Source: Stratiolaelaps scimitus | Taxonomy: Eukaryota; Arthropoda; Arachnida; Mesostigmata; Laelapidae | DNA length: 64,000 nt | Direction: 5' to 3' | NCBI GenBank assembly: GCA_019614645.1 | Contig: JABWDB010000013.1 | Coordinates: 3,400,501-3,464,500 of the forward strand | In this document: positions 12,107 to 23,569 of the stretch, in pieces | How positions within the stretch are numbered: position 1 is the first letter of the stretch | Layout of the letters: every line of letters begins with the position of its first letter | Notes under the pieces: model-generated | What the model saw: only the letters and a program-made list of their open reading frames with translations | The model's database searches: none | What the model was told of the DNA's origin: nothing | Program-made: the position numbers and the translations under genes

Positions 12107-13599
12107 TAAGTATGAACACGACGCATTATCCTTGCTGTACGGATATGGCGCGGTCGAAGACCTATCTGTCCTCTCCCCGTAGGTTGCCTGGCCGGTGAAA
12201 ATGACCAGCGCTCGATAGTTGGGATTTTTTTAACATTAAATAAAATATCTATTAAAAAATGTTTACTCTTTTCAAGTTTAACTCATCTAAGATGGGTGTT
12301 TTTTTTTCTTTCTTTCCTTTTTCTTTTGTTTTTTCTTCTTTTCGATACACGATTTTATTCGGGGAAACAACAGGCCGCACATTGGAAATTAGCTTATTCC
12401 ATGATAAAAAGGAGCACATCATGAATTATTATATATAGATTCGTCCTTTAGCGTACGCGTAGAAGAACAACGTATGCTTTTCCATGAGCTTTGGATGCAT
12501 CCATCTGTTGTCGACTTCATCCGCTCGACAATTTGTTATTTGTTGAGCGCCTCGTTTATTGTGCATTCTTGCACACAAAACGTTGGCCGAAATATCGATC
12601 AACTCTGCCCAGTTAGCCTCAAGGTTGTGCTTAGGAATATAGCCTAATAAACCTATTTGTCCAAGATATAAATAAAAGGACAAATAAAATTTGAACGGGG
12701 CTTTGAAAAAATACAACCACATATTTTTGTCCACGTTTTCGTTTTTTACAATTTTTCCTAAGATGTGATCAAGGCTAACAGCTTCTAGAAATCATCTCCT
12801 AATCAAGCAGGGGACAATGGTCAGGAACGTTGAACGTCACCAATATAATAATATCGCCTCCAACTATTGAGGTAGTATAAATTGTTGATGGTAAATGTAC
12901 ATGACTCGTTTGTGGCTGGTCCCGCTCCCTATTCCTCACTCGTTTCTCGGTGCCCATCCGTAACTACCCTTAGTAGGACAGCAGTGACCATAAACTATCA
13001 AAATAATAATGGTATATTTTATTGTCGGGGATACAGAAAATAGTCTTAGGAAACTAAACACACCTGCTATGGGACCTTGTGCCAGGATAGTTACACACCT
13101 CCTCTGGTTTTCGAGTGTAAGCGCGCCGAAACTACAGAAGAGACAAGCTCTCAACGAGCGAATGATTTTAGCAGGTAGACACTTCTCGTCAGCCACGTCA
13201 ACCCATGCGTGCGTTCGAAGGAAATTTCCTCTCACAAAGAAGTATGTTTCACTGTCCCCTTGTGTCAGGTATTGAGTACACACAATATAAACGTTTTCCA
13301 ATATTAGTGCAAGCCCATACGGCAACGGCTCGGCAATCATTAGCATGGTATCTCATGCATAACACACTGGAGGTACGATGGAGTCCCCGAAAGTCCAAAG
13401 TGTTTTCTAAGATGTTCTACAAACAAGGGGGTATTGGAAAGCAAATATATTTAATACAAGACGATTGTATCGGGAGACGTGTCGCCCAAGCACACGTTTC
13501 AGAAAGGCTGGTTTTACTCAGCCTAATACACCTAGATTAGGGGTACTAAGCCTATCCTATACTAACAGATTACCCCACGATGCGATTGGCTCTATTTTC
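12107..13599. other. No gene recognised
   Basis: Contains the pyrimidine tract near 12300. A 101-codon minus-strand frame (12429-12734) and a 136-codon one (12936-13346) are open but match nothing I know and are within chance length. Confidence 0.55.
12299..12346. repeat. Homopyrimidine tract
   Basis: About 48 bases almost entirely T with some C. Confidence 0.9.
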
Positions 13600-15050
13600 A
13601 TGTTGACCAGAGCTGTGTCAGGGCTGTCGAGCGAGAGCAGGTGTGATGTTCTCAACCACGTTGCCGCTGTCATCGCTTTCGGGTGTTCTCACCTCGATAT
13701 GTGTACCGAAGGCTCTGGTAGACGAGGTTACTTTGTTACCGAGATATGTAAGCCTATTCACAAGTTTCAACACCTGCCCATCCAATGCATAAGCGGGTCG
13801 TTCCCGGCTAACCTCTCGCCGCGTCTGAATTTCATCGCGTCTGTCTTCTGCGTGTTGGCGTGCTAGTCGCTCCTTCTGCAGAAGGAAGATCGTGACCACT
13901 GCAACGACAGAGAACAGAATCGTCCGCTGACATGAGCATTTTCACCTGGGGATGCTTTGTATGCTGTTCAGCAAGTCCATGGTCAATAGTGCGAACAACA
14001 GCGGGCTTAAATTGTAACCCTGAATAAAGCCGATTGTTTGCTCAATGCTGGGATATTGAGCAATGATGTCGTCGATTATGATTCGGTGGGCTGCGGTATG
14101 TCTATAATCGCCCGAAGGAGAAATTCGGGCGATGATAGACTGCCGTCGTGACTCCGAGTCGGATACTGCCCGGAGATCCACGAATACACTGTTCAGAAAT
14201 GTTCCGTTGTTTCGAGTGTTTCTTCAGTGTCGTTAAAGAGGATGCTTCCCTCTGTTGGCGTTGACCTCTGTGCCCGAATACTGCGTTGCTCAGTGGAGAC
14301 CGCCTGCTTATCTTCTTCGAACGATGTCAATTGACTGACGAGGAGGCGTGCCAGAAAATTGTTCACGCAGCTTTTCTTGACAATTCCCCTTCATGATGCT
14401 GGTTTAATTAGAGCACCCTTGCCCTTCGGGATTAGCGTTAGAAAGTACGTATTGGAGAGCACGGTCTAACTAGACGCTAGCGTCATTGCCTGCTAGATGT
14501 ATTCGCTGCAGATATTGTTAGGCCTGGCTACTTTATGCTGAAGAAGTCCCAGTGTCACCACCGTCTTGTACTGTGAAATCCCGCGAAAAGTTGGTAGGCC
14601 ACAGTATGTCCTGTTCTGACTAGTCGGTCGTCACATTCAAGATGTCAACTGGGTTTGTATCGCATACGCGGCGAATTGGCCGGAAGTGGCCACATAGACG
14701 TTCTCTAATTACCGGCCATGGTGACCGCGTTTGTCGATTATTATACCCCCAGAGATATGGCTTCTGCCGAGTTCTCAGTGGCAATCGCCTTTCGCCCTCG
14801 AGTCCGCACTTCAACTTGGCTTCTGCTAGAGCACGTCTATATGACGACTTGAGTGTCGCAAATTATGGGCGCATCTCAGCCCTTTGACGAGCGATATCTC
14901 TTGCCTAAAACGAAATGGCTTTTGTACCAGCGCGCTTCGTGGTCCACGATAGTCGTCGGAGGTTCCCGATATCTGAGGCTTCTCGATATATTTCCTTCTG
15001 TTCGCGGCCTGTCGCTCCTCGAACGGTGCTATCATATGATGCAATTATCG
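13600..15050 (-). mobile_element. Decayed LINE: reverse-transcriptase remnants
   Basis: Read on the minus strand, several pieces in different frames follow the order of an endonuclease-RT type LINE. Near 14900-15044 there is a basic linker (EERQAANRRKYIEK). About 14140-14190 has FVDLRAVSDSESRRQSI, where functional copies have FVDFxxAFDSVxR. About 13995-14035 has GFIQGYNLSPLLFALL, the conserved QGxxLSPLLF motif. About 13780-13830 has YALDGQVLKLVNRLTYLGNK, the LDGxxLexVxxFtYLG motif that follows the catalytic site. Stops and frame changes separate the pieces, and I could not find an intact YxDD. This family is distinct from the CR1/jockey-like fragments at 12.0 and 44 kb. The element's ends were not determined. 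Confidence 0.62.
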
Positions 15051-18000
15051 TTTATTTGTTTTATCCTAAAACAACAGCCCCTCGAGCATACCTACAGACA
15101 TAGAGAAAGCACCAACATTTAAACATTGTTCACCAGTTGTTCCTTCATCCTTTCCCTGTGATAATAATTTATTTATCTGTTTGTTTATCTCCTCTCTCTC
15201 TCTCTATATATCTCCCCCTCTCTCTCTCTGTCTGTCTACGTTGTTCTTCTTTCGTTCCTTCTTGGCTAGACACAAACGAGAACGAAATGTTCCAAAGGAA
15301 AGAGACTTCAGTGTCATCCGCGATGGCAATAGGGCGCCTGAGACGGCGACGTTATCGAAAGCCTTCGCCTCCCGACGCCTCAGCTCCGAGTAGAGATCTT
15401 TCTCCCTCACTTTCTCGCCGTTCGTCCCCGGGGCCAGGGCAGGACGGCCGTCGTTTGGGTGACGGCAAGACGGGAAACGGTCCGGGGCGACGGTGACTGG
15501 GCTTAGGGTCCCTTGCCACAGTCTCTTTTTCCTCGGCTTCAGCCACTGCTGGTCGTAATGACCGTTTCATTGAAGAGTGTGTTGCCACTCCGTTCGTTCA
15601 TAGTGTCTAAGAGGGATCTTTGTTTGAGAGAGGACAACGCGGAGAGCTGCCGAGATAGCTGGAGGAGAATTATAGAGAGAAGGGGGGGAGGGGGTAAAGA
15701 AGACACAACACAACGGGAAGGCACACACGCTCGCACACGATCGTGCAGCACGGGCAAGCTCCAGCCCATCCACCCATCAGCTATTCTGTGTGAGTGCCGA
15801 GTTTCGCACGCGAAGGGCGGCCTCCATCTACGAGCCCTCCTTTTCTATGTTCAGGATAGCGAGCGCCGGCTTGCGGCGGGATAGCGTGGGTGGTCGATTG
15901 GCGGTGCCGAAACGACGGTCAGATCGGCATCGCCAATTCTCAGCCAGCAGCCAGCACGCCGCCGCTTAGCCGGTCAGCTATACACCCGCCCGCCCGCTCC
16001 GGCCTTCAATTGTGAAAACCAACACAACGAGTGGATAGGAAAGCTTTGCCAGACCCTTCGCCTTCGTTGTATTGTCATCGTTGCGAATGCTTGGCCATGG
16101 CTGGATAGATGGGCCGCTGGCTGGCTGGCTGGCTGGAGGTATGTGTATGGTCCCTCCTCTACGCGTTCAGCTGGGTATGTGCTTGCTAAATCCATGTGCG
16201 CGTACGCGCCTGGCCAGTATCAGTATTAGCGCTCGATAGACGCTTGGGCTGCTGGGTTGGGACGCGTTTTGCTCGAACGAACGCACAAGTGAGTGTATGC
16301 GTCACCCAGACGTACACATCCGCCGTATGTAAGTGTGGCCCCGTGAGTCCGTCCATCCGTTGATCGGACGAGACAGGGAGAGTCCGTTGTGTCGGACAGA
16401 GTTCGCCGGCAGCTTCCAACGAGACGATAGCTCTCCCCACATTGGAGGTTGCCGCCGACGTCCTGTTCTCTCAATGAGCAGTGAGCATTATTGCCGTCGT
16501 TTTCGTCGTCTTCGGCCGAGTGTTGCGCCCCCTGCCACCCACACGCACCCACATAGTACCACTAGCCTTTCGTCTCCTTGCCTGAGTCGTCCTGCTACGA
16601 CTGCTACTGCTTTGCTCGCTTGTTCCTTTTCCTCTTCGTTCTAGGCTCTGGCTCGGCCAGCCTGCCTGCCTCTCTGCCTGGCCAGGCGCGAGCCGGATCG
16701 GCCTAGTTCGTTGTCCGTCGACGCTCTCGCTGTCCCGTTGTCTACACCAGCAGCAGCATCTTGCCTGTGTCGGTCTGTCTGTCTGTCTGCCTACTTGCCA
16801 ATGTTGCCCATAGCCCTCCCATAGCCCTTCCCAGCTACCCGCCTCGGCCCGCCTATCCAAGCGGTTCTCCGTTTGCCGCGGAGCTATCCAACCGGCCTTC
16901 GTCAACATTCCCGATTCAGCGATCCGATCACTTACTACTGCTGCTGCTGCTCTTGCTGCTTTTCTTTTCTTCGTTGTCTCTTCCACTCTGTCTGTCTGGC
17001 TGGCTGGCTGCCCGCCTGCCTCTGAGAATCAGCGACAGCAGCAGCAGCACAAGCATCGGCTGATGAAGGGATTTATGTTGCCTTTGCACGACCACGGCCT
17101 CGACTGGCTCTTCTACTGCCGCTACTGCCACAGCAGCCGCGATGGCACGCAGCGACGAGCACTTGCACGAAACGGGGCCTCCTTCTCCTATTGCAGGTTG
17201 CCCTGCGTTCGACTCTGACCGATCCCGATGTGCTGTTCTCTCAACAGCAATGTCGGCCGATTCGCATCACCGCCATCATCATCAGCAGTAGCAGCAGCAG
17301 CATTTACGTGAGAAGAGCGAGGAAATGTCTTCCTGTAGCGGAAGCACCAATGTGCAGCGTTATTGCGTCTACCGGGACCTGCACCGATCGGTAGGTTGAT
17401 GAGTCTCTCGGCAGGGCGAGTAAGGCTGGCATACCCATCATACTAGGTGCGTATACCAAAGTGATACACGTCTCAACCCACTAAAGCCGAAAAATAGCAA
17501 TGCAGTAAAACTGGAAATTTTAAATTTTAGTCCGAGTGTAGAGTAGTCTTAGGCGATTACGTCATTCGATGGGAATTACTGGATGTTGAATGCCCGCTCC
17601 ACCTCCTCATCTATGTAGCTCATAAACAGACATATGAGACAGTCGAAGAAACCTCTTGGAGTCAAGAGGGCGCTAATACATATATCGAACTGCGAGAATA
17701 TACAAGGACACAGGCAGCATAGCTTCACGCCGAGGACGTTTCACGTAATGGGCTGCAACCAACGGAAAGAGCGTGAAAAAAATGAGATACCGGTTGCCGT
17801 ACAAACACTGATGGAGTACCCTGATGGAAATCTTAGGGAACAGTGTTGCAGTGATACTGTCTCATGATCTGCACGGAAGTGGCTATAAGCGGCGCCAGCG
17901 TTATTGATTTTACAACGAAATAAAACAACGTCCGAGTAAGTTGGAACGAAACTTCTCTTCACCGGCGGAATGATAGCAAACTGACCAGCCCTTGTGTTCA

Positions 18001-18941
18001 GTGAAGGGTCAACATTTACAATCGAACAAGCGGTAAACAAACAAAACAGTCGTATTAAGTAGCTAGAGGGATCCCAGTGCGATCATTTGGCACAACTATT
18101 AGTTATTCGGACCCGGAGAAGGGCACCTCAGCGATGGTTTAGGCTGAACGAACAGCTTCTGGGCAAACTCAAATGGCGGGCGTACACCCTATGTAATTTT
18201 TAACTATTTTACATTCGCTTTGTATTCACGGAAACGTAGACTATTCTCTGTGTATCACTTTGATCTACACACCCGGTATAGTCTGTAGTGGGGACACAGC
18301 GGTGCGGGAACTCTAGTCGGTGGGGCAGCATTTTAAAGGGCTATGGAAGGGAGGTTTTCCCATCTGCGGGATTTGCGGTTCGAAGTATCACAAATGATGC
18401 GGATCTGAAAGATAATGGCGGGCAGGCAGGCGATACAGATGGATACAGCGTGAGAGAGAAAATACAAGGTACGAAGACAAGCGCGATCGATTGGCAGACG
18501 ACAAGGGCCGATACAGGAGCGGAACTCATTAAAGCTGGAAAAAATCATGATAGTCATGATGTCCGGGATGCACGCATCATCCTTTAGTCTTATGCCTATT
18601 AGAACGTGATCGGGTATGGAAGGAATATATATATATATATAGAGATATATATATATATATATATATATAGAGATCGACTTAGTTGGTCCCGGTGAGCGAT
18701 TTCTAGCAAATTGGGCCACGATCACAGTGAAAGTACTACATATTCTAACAGGGTCCTGATAACATAGGTCGCAATAATCATACAATTGGAGTTACATGAA
18801 ACGAACCCCGAAAATAGGTATAACCTATGCAGATGCTCCTTTTGATGACCCCGGAGTATTATATTATTCTCCAGTCCACTTTCACATTCAATATAATGTC
18901 GAAATTAACGCGTAACGTAACGCGAAAGAAAAAGCACTTAG
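15051..18941. other. No gene recognised; GC-rich block 15.28-17.42 kb
   Basis: The largest GC-rich block of the window, with TGTC, TGGC and CTG/CAG short repeats (near 16770, 16120 and 17035) and long overlapping frames on both strands. This is the most promoter-like region outside the B56 gene, but no exon can be defended. 17.5-18.9 kb is AT-rich and without recognisable content. Confidence 0.5.
18626..18669. repeat. (AT)n microsatellite with GAGA interruption
   Basis: AT repeats broken by GAG twice. Confidence 0.9.
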
Positions 18942-19235
18942 ACTCCTAATGTAACAAAAAGTAAAAGCAAAATAGTTACATATGCTTTAGCTGGAGCTTT
19001 GTCAACTATTATTTTCACTGCCATAGTCACTTATTTACTGCTTTCGCTTATCCATAAAATGACAACCGAAATACATGTATATGATAAAACTGATACTTCA
19101 GGAAACAAAGCTCTAGAAGATACGATTTCAAGAGACGAGAAGCTTCACAAATTCGAAAAAACTGGTAAAATAGAATCTGTTTCAATCGCAAATATTTTAA
19201 CTCACTTTATCCAAGGAGGTAAAGATGCCAGCTAG
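18942..19235 (+). CDS. Bacterial-looking ORF with N-terminal membrane segment, unknown function
   Basis: An open frame follows the TAG at 18939-18941. It reads through KSKIVTYALAGALSTIIFTA, then a hydrophobic run IVTYLLLSLIHKM, then a soluble Lys/Glu/Asp-rich tail ending THFIQGGKDAS and a TAG stop. The pattern is a single membrane anchor with a charged cytoplasmic or periplasmic tail. There is no clear ATG; the start could be GTG at 18951 or TTG at 18999. The AT-rich codon choice (AAA, GAA, ATA) differs from nearby DNA. The last codons overlap the start of the next ORF by 11 bases, as in bacterial operons, and the overlap holds an AAGGAGG ribosome-binding-type sequence. I do not recognise the family. 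The bacterial reading is an inference from the pairing with the GatC-like frame. Confidence 0.4.
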   Translation, partial: TPNVTKSKSKIVTYALAGALSTIIFTAIVTYLLLSLIHKMTTEIHVYDKTDTSGNKALEDTISRDEKLHKFEKTGKIESVSIANILTHFIQGGKDAS

Positions 19236-19419
19236 ATCAATAGAAGATGTCATCACTTCACTAATAGAATTTGTGAATAAGAGAAAAGTAACAATTACTA
19301 AGGAAGAAATGTTGAAAATTGCACAGCTTGTAAGAATTAAGCTATCAAATGACGAAATTGATCACTTAAGGGTCAACGTTTTCTGTTACAGGAGCACATT
19401 GCGCAGACGTCCATATTAA
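19225..19419 (+). pseudogene. Truncated GatC-like (Asp/Glu-tRNA amidotransferase subunit C) N-terminus
   Basis: GatC is the small subunit of the bacterial and organellar GatCAB complex that amidates misacylated Glu-tRNA(Gln) or Asp-tRNA(Asn). Here residues 23-51 (about 19291-19377), with TITKEEMLKIAQLVRIKLSN then DEIDHL, follow the family's N-terminal pattern of T-x-E-E-x-x-K-I-A-x-L-x-R-x-x-L-S-x-x-E-I. The ATG at 19225 sits 6 bases after AAGGAGGTA. Residues 1-22 (MPARSIEDVITSLIEFVNKR) are not part of the usual family and may belong to a different gene. After residue 51 the resemblance stops and the frame runs into unrelated sequence ending YRSTLRRRPY, so the gene is cut near 19378-19385. 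Most gatC genes encode about 95-100 residues. There are no introns and it is AT-rich, consistent with a piece of endosymbiont (Rickettsiales-like) DNA inserted in an arthropod genome. A mitochondrial-type nuclear gatC would not carry a Shine-Dalgarno sequence. Confidence 0.5.
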
Positions 19420-21566
19420 CGGCAGCCACGTTGGCGGTTGAGATTCGATCAATAAACCGCTACAAAAACTGGGAAACAGATGAGATGCCATAAAAAAATG
19501 ATTGGTCATTTTTTTCTCGCAGCCAAAAAGCCACGCGACATTGTAAACTTTTATTTTTACTGTTGTTCAGTGAAAATAAATATATATATATATATATATT
19601 ATATATATGTATATCTATATATGTTCCCACGAATACTGATATATACTGATATACAAAATCGAGTAGTATATGAGTTGACTCCGCATTTGGCGACAGCAGG
19701 AAGAAAGACAGCTAACAAAGCCGATTGGACGAAAACACTGGTCAACCCGAACAAAATAACTGGTCGACGTCGAGCGGGCGGTACCAAGCGACGCAGCAAG
19801 CATCGAACATAGGCAAGATGTCAAGCGGTAGAGTTTCGAGGCTCGTATCTATAATGGAGCTTACAGAAAATATGCGCCTCGAAGTTGTCTTCGCCTTGGT
19901 CAAGCGAACTAATTGTTGCTCAACCTGCTCGGATGCCCTCCCACGTTCGAATCGTTCGTCGATTAGATAAGAAGGGCCCGATTTACTTGCTCTCGCAGGG
20001 CTAGCTCTGAGACTTACGGCTGTAAGCCACTTAGGCCACAAAGTACAATGCATCAGGCAATGGCGCGCTCCGGCAAGGTGTCATTGACACGGGAAAATGA
20101 AGAGTCTGCGACAGCTGCCAGGGCAGCCCGATGACATATCAGAACATGACGCTAGTAGGCCGGTTCATAAGGCTAAGCGACTGAGCGTATCCGCCGTAAC
20201 GTTCGATCGCCTCGTAGTAGGTGATATCCAACGGACGTAACGCGAGGACCCTCGGTTGGGACGGTTGTTGCGGGGCTCGACCGTGGATCTATATTGCGGG
20301 GTACGTGATCCTGGACGATCTTCTTGGCCGATTCCTAGGGGGCAGAAGTGCGTTTCTCACAACTCCAAGCAGAAGCAGCTATTTATCTGTGACCCGACGT
20401 CGGGACTACTGATCACGTTGGTGTCTGGAAAACAATCCTGCACCTGTTTGAGAGTTTTCATCGCTTGTGGCCGCTTCGAGCCACCGACTTCGAAGACTCA
20501 GTACATAATAGTGATGTGGACTTTAGAAAGTCCAGCGATCCAGAGTCCAGCAACGAAAAAAAATACTCTACGGTTTGTAGGTAGGAGGCCAAGCGACAAC
20601 ATTGCGACCGCCGTTGCTTATCACGGGGGTCGACAAGCAGAGTTTTTCACCAGAGCGAATAGAAAGACACCTTTCGCCAACATTTTGCCCAATGAATGCG
20701 TCTGCTATGTGCAACTACTGCGAACAATTTTAGCGTAAGCAATCCCTTATATATCTATATCTATATATATATAGATATATATATATATATATATATAGCA
20801 GATGCATTCAAGGGGCAAACTGTTAGCGAAAGCTGTATTTTATTCACTCTAGTGAAAAACTGTTCTTGCTGACGTCCGTGATAATCATTCAAGCCCTTTG
20901 CAAAGATTACTTAATAGCAATAATAATTCTTGCTTTGTAAAACTTGACGGCTACATGCCACTACAATTAGACTGTAATTGCCGCTTGCTAATGGTGGCTA
21001 ATTGGGGTAGTTGAAATACATATAACAATAAAAATAGCCTACATATTATATGCAATTCGATTGAACTCAAAAATGACTCTATCTGACCGTTAATATATGT
21101 AACCAAGTGGAAATTTTCTTCAAACGCACGCACGCCGCCAAAGTCGACTATTCTGGAAGATTAGTACCGATCATGAATTAATTAATTTTAACGACAAATT
21201 TTACAGATATGTCTATAAATGGGGTTTCATCAACGGCTACGAATGCTTTGGCAAATTAGCGTAATAAATGAAATTGAACAGGACAAAATGGGACCTGGCT
21301 TATTACATATTGTATTGTATTTTACTATTTCTCATTCAATATTGACAATATTTAGTCAATATTTATCAATATATTGCAATAATATTGCAATTCGCCCCCA
21401 CCAGGCTCTGGATCATCGCTCCCTGGCTGACACAATCGTTGTACACAAGGAAGAGGAGCAACCCTCGAACGCATACCTTGGAGCGGACGGTTCTGTTATG
21501 TTCATTGAATATAATAATTGTATGTGATATAATAATTATCTATTATATAAATTATATTATATATCT
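19420..21566. other. No gene recognised
   Basis: Unique sequence with TA tracts at 19580 and 20750. A 160-codon plus-strand frame at 20256-20738 has a weak resemblance to the start of a retroelement protease but lacks the catalytic Asp-Thr-Gly, so it is not called. Confidence 0.5.
19580..19625. repeat. (TA)n microsatellite
   Basis: TA repeat with TATATG and TATC interruptions, about 200 bases beyond the bacterial-like island. Confidence 0.9.
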
Positions 21567-21714
21567 TCTCCCAAGCCACTACATAACTAGGTAATTATTA
21601 GTCGTTTAACAGCCACTTTCGGTGGGGGTTGTTTTACTGAACAGTAAAATAACCCCCATCGAAAGTGGTTGTTAAACGACTAATAATTACCTAGTTATGT
21701 AGTGGCTTGGGAGA
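21567..21714. repeat. 148-nt near-perfect inverted repeat (73-bp arms, 2-nt loop)
   Basis: Left arm 21567-21639 and right arm 21642-21714 match at 70 of 73 positions around an AA centre. The three differences (at 21612, 21622 and 21631) are all G on the left opposite T on the right. A plus-strand RNA would therefore be paired along its whole length with three G-U pairs, while a minus-strand RNA would have three A-C mismatches. There is no open frame. Could be a foldback/MITE-type element or a hairpin RNA locus. Confidence 0.9.
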
Positions 21715-23530
21715 TAGTTGATACAGAGACTCCGAAACATGCCATTGGCCACATCAGCGTCGTTGAGAATATAAGAAATTACCCCGTATTTAAGTTTAAT
21801 GTTTCTCTAGGCCTTTATGTTCTGCTAGCCTGTAATCAATGATTTCGCACTCCTCATTGATGATGATTATATTTATTCTCCGAAAAGAGGCGAAATTGTA
21901 TTGGCATGATAGTTGCAATTGGGCAGCCGGAATATTAGAATTGTCTCGGGGAGTACGAAGCAGACGGGATCTCAGGCTGAGCACATCAGAGGGGTTTGCA
22001 TGCGATGAGTATGATGAAGCCAGTGTAAGATTGATTACAGTAGACATGGCAGCAGGAGACAAATGGGCGAATGAGATGGGAGAAAAAACATCTTTGGAGT
22101 TTCATTGAGAGAACAGGGAAGCGTAGGGGTAAAAGGTTATTTCTTAATATTCTCTAAGGCTAAAACATCAAGACTTCTTACGCACTGCAGAGCAGGGATG
22201 CTGAAAACTAACTTTATAACGTCAAAGCGTAATAATAATAATAATAATAAGAAAAAGAACAATGACCGAACGTCTTTGTCAGAGCTAAGTTTTACGAAAT
22301 ATGTCAACTTCCAATTTGAACAATTTCGGGGTTGGAGCCGTCGAGAATGGGCGATCACATCATAGTCAATTGTACTCGTAAACTGTAACGAGATTACAAC
22401 GACTAGAGTATGAATTCATTGGAACGGCAGTAGGCTTTACCTGCTCACCTTAAACAAAAACTTAATTAGGATAGTTTCAAAATTGCAGATAGAAATCTGC
22501 GATCGCCCAGATGACAAGGTACGTTTAATTGTCCGAGTTCTGCACACAGTTTGCCTTAGCACGCCGGCTGCCTCATCGATTAACAATGACGAGATTCAGT
22601 TCAGCCGTAAAACACCTAAGGGCTCTAAATCTTCGCATTCGAATTCCGAGATACGTGGCCTCAGAAGGCTGAAAATGAAACGCCATCCACACCGATGCCA
22701 GATGTTGATGTCCTTGACGGTCTACGGCCCGCCCTCAGTGAACAATGGAACTCTGTGTTGGAGCAGCTCAGCCGTATTGAACAACCACTGTCCTTGCGGT
22801 ATACACCGTTTCGGGTCACAAACCTATTAATAGTTCGCTTGACAGGCAGGGAATGAGACACAGGCGAACTTAGCCCTCAAACGCCCCTCTGGCTTCAATT
22901 AGCACATTGAAAACACCCGAGTATGCTTAAGCACACAGCTTACAAATAGAATTCATTGAAACGAATACATTACAATGAATAAATTGTGCGCACGAGGCGT
23001 TCATAGTGACGACTACGGCGTGAGTGCTGAGATAGATGACCAACGCCTTCTAAGTGCTATTTTTTGATTTAGCAAAACTAGCGGTGTGAACAACAATGAA
23101 CAGGGTGTTCAAGAAAGAAAAATGTGCTCTACGGGGCGTACTTTTATTTCCCCTGAAACGTGTGCGTAAAACACAAAAAAACGAGACCAACAATTTTCCG
23201 TGTCGAAGATGACTGTAGTCAAAATTCTACAAAATCTGTTGTGGTAAAAAATGAAATTGGGAATGTCCCTAAGGGTTGACTATCGCGTTGGTTGTAGCCC
23301 AAGGTCTAAGCTGTTTGCTTTTGAATTTCAATGCTCCGCAGTCAATTCGGGATTATCAAGTCGTCTGCTTATTCTAAGCCCTGGGACGTGACATCATGCT
23401 GCTAAAAGTTCATAGCTCCATATGTAAGCCTACTTTTATTCTTAAATAGAAGCCTATCTTTCGTATCGAACTGTACACTTGCGTCTTGCCCAACTTTAAG
23501 CCTACTTTTGGCCCTTACCCCCAACTCCGT

Positions 23531-23531
<1 letters not shown>

Positions 23532-23565
<34 letters not shown>
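23532..23565. repeat. (TA)n microsatellite
   Basis: 34 bases of pure TA repeat. Confidence 0.95.

Positions 23566-23569
<4 letters not shown>

Noticed and set aside
20256..20738. Frame resembling the gag-protease junction of an LTR retroelement (KQLFICDPTSGLLITLVSG)
   Set aside because: The catalytic Asp-Thr-Gly is absent and the upstream sequence does not read as gag, so the likeness is too weak to call.
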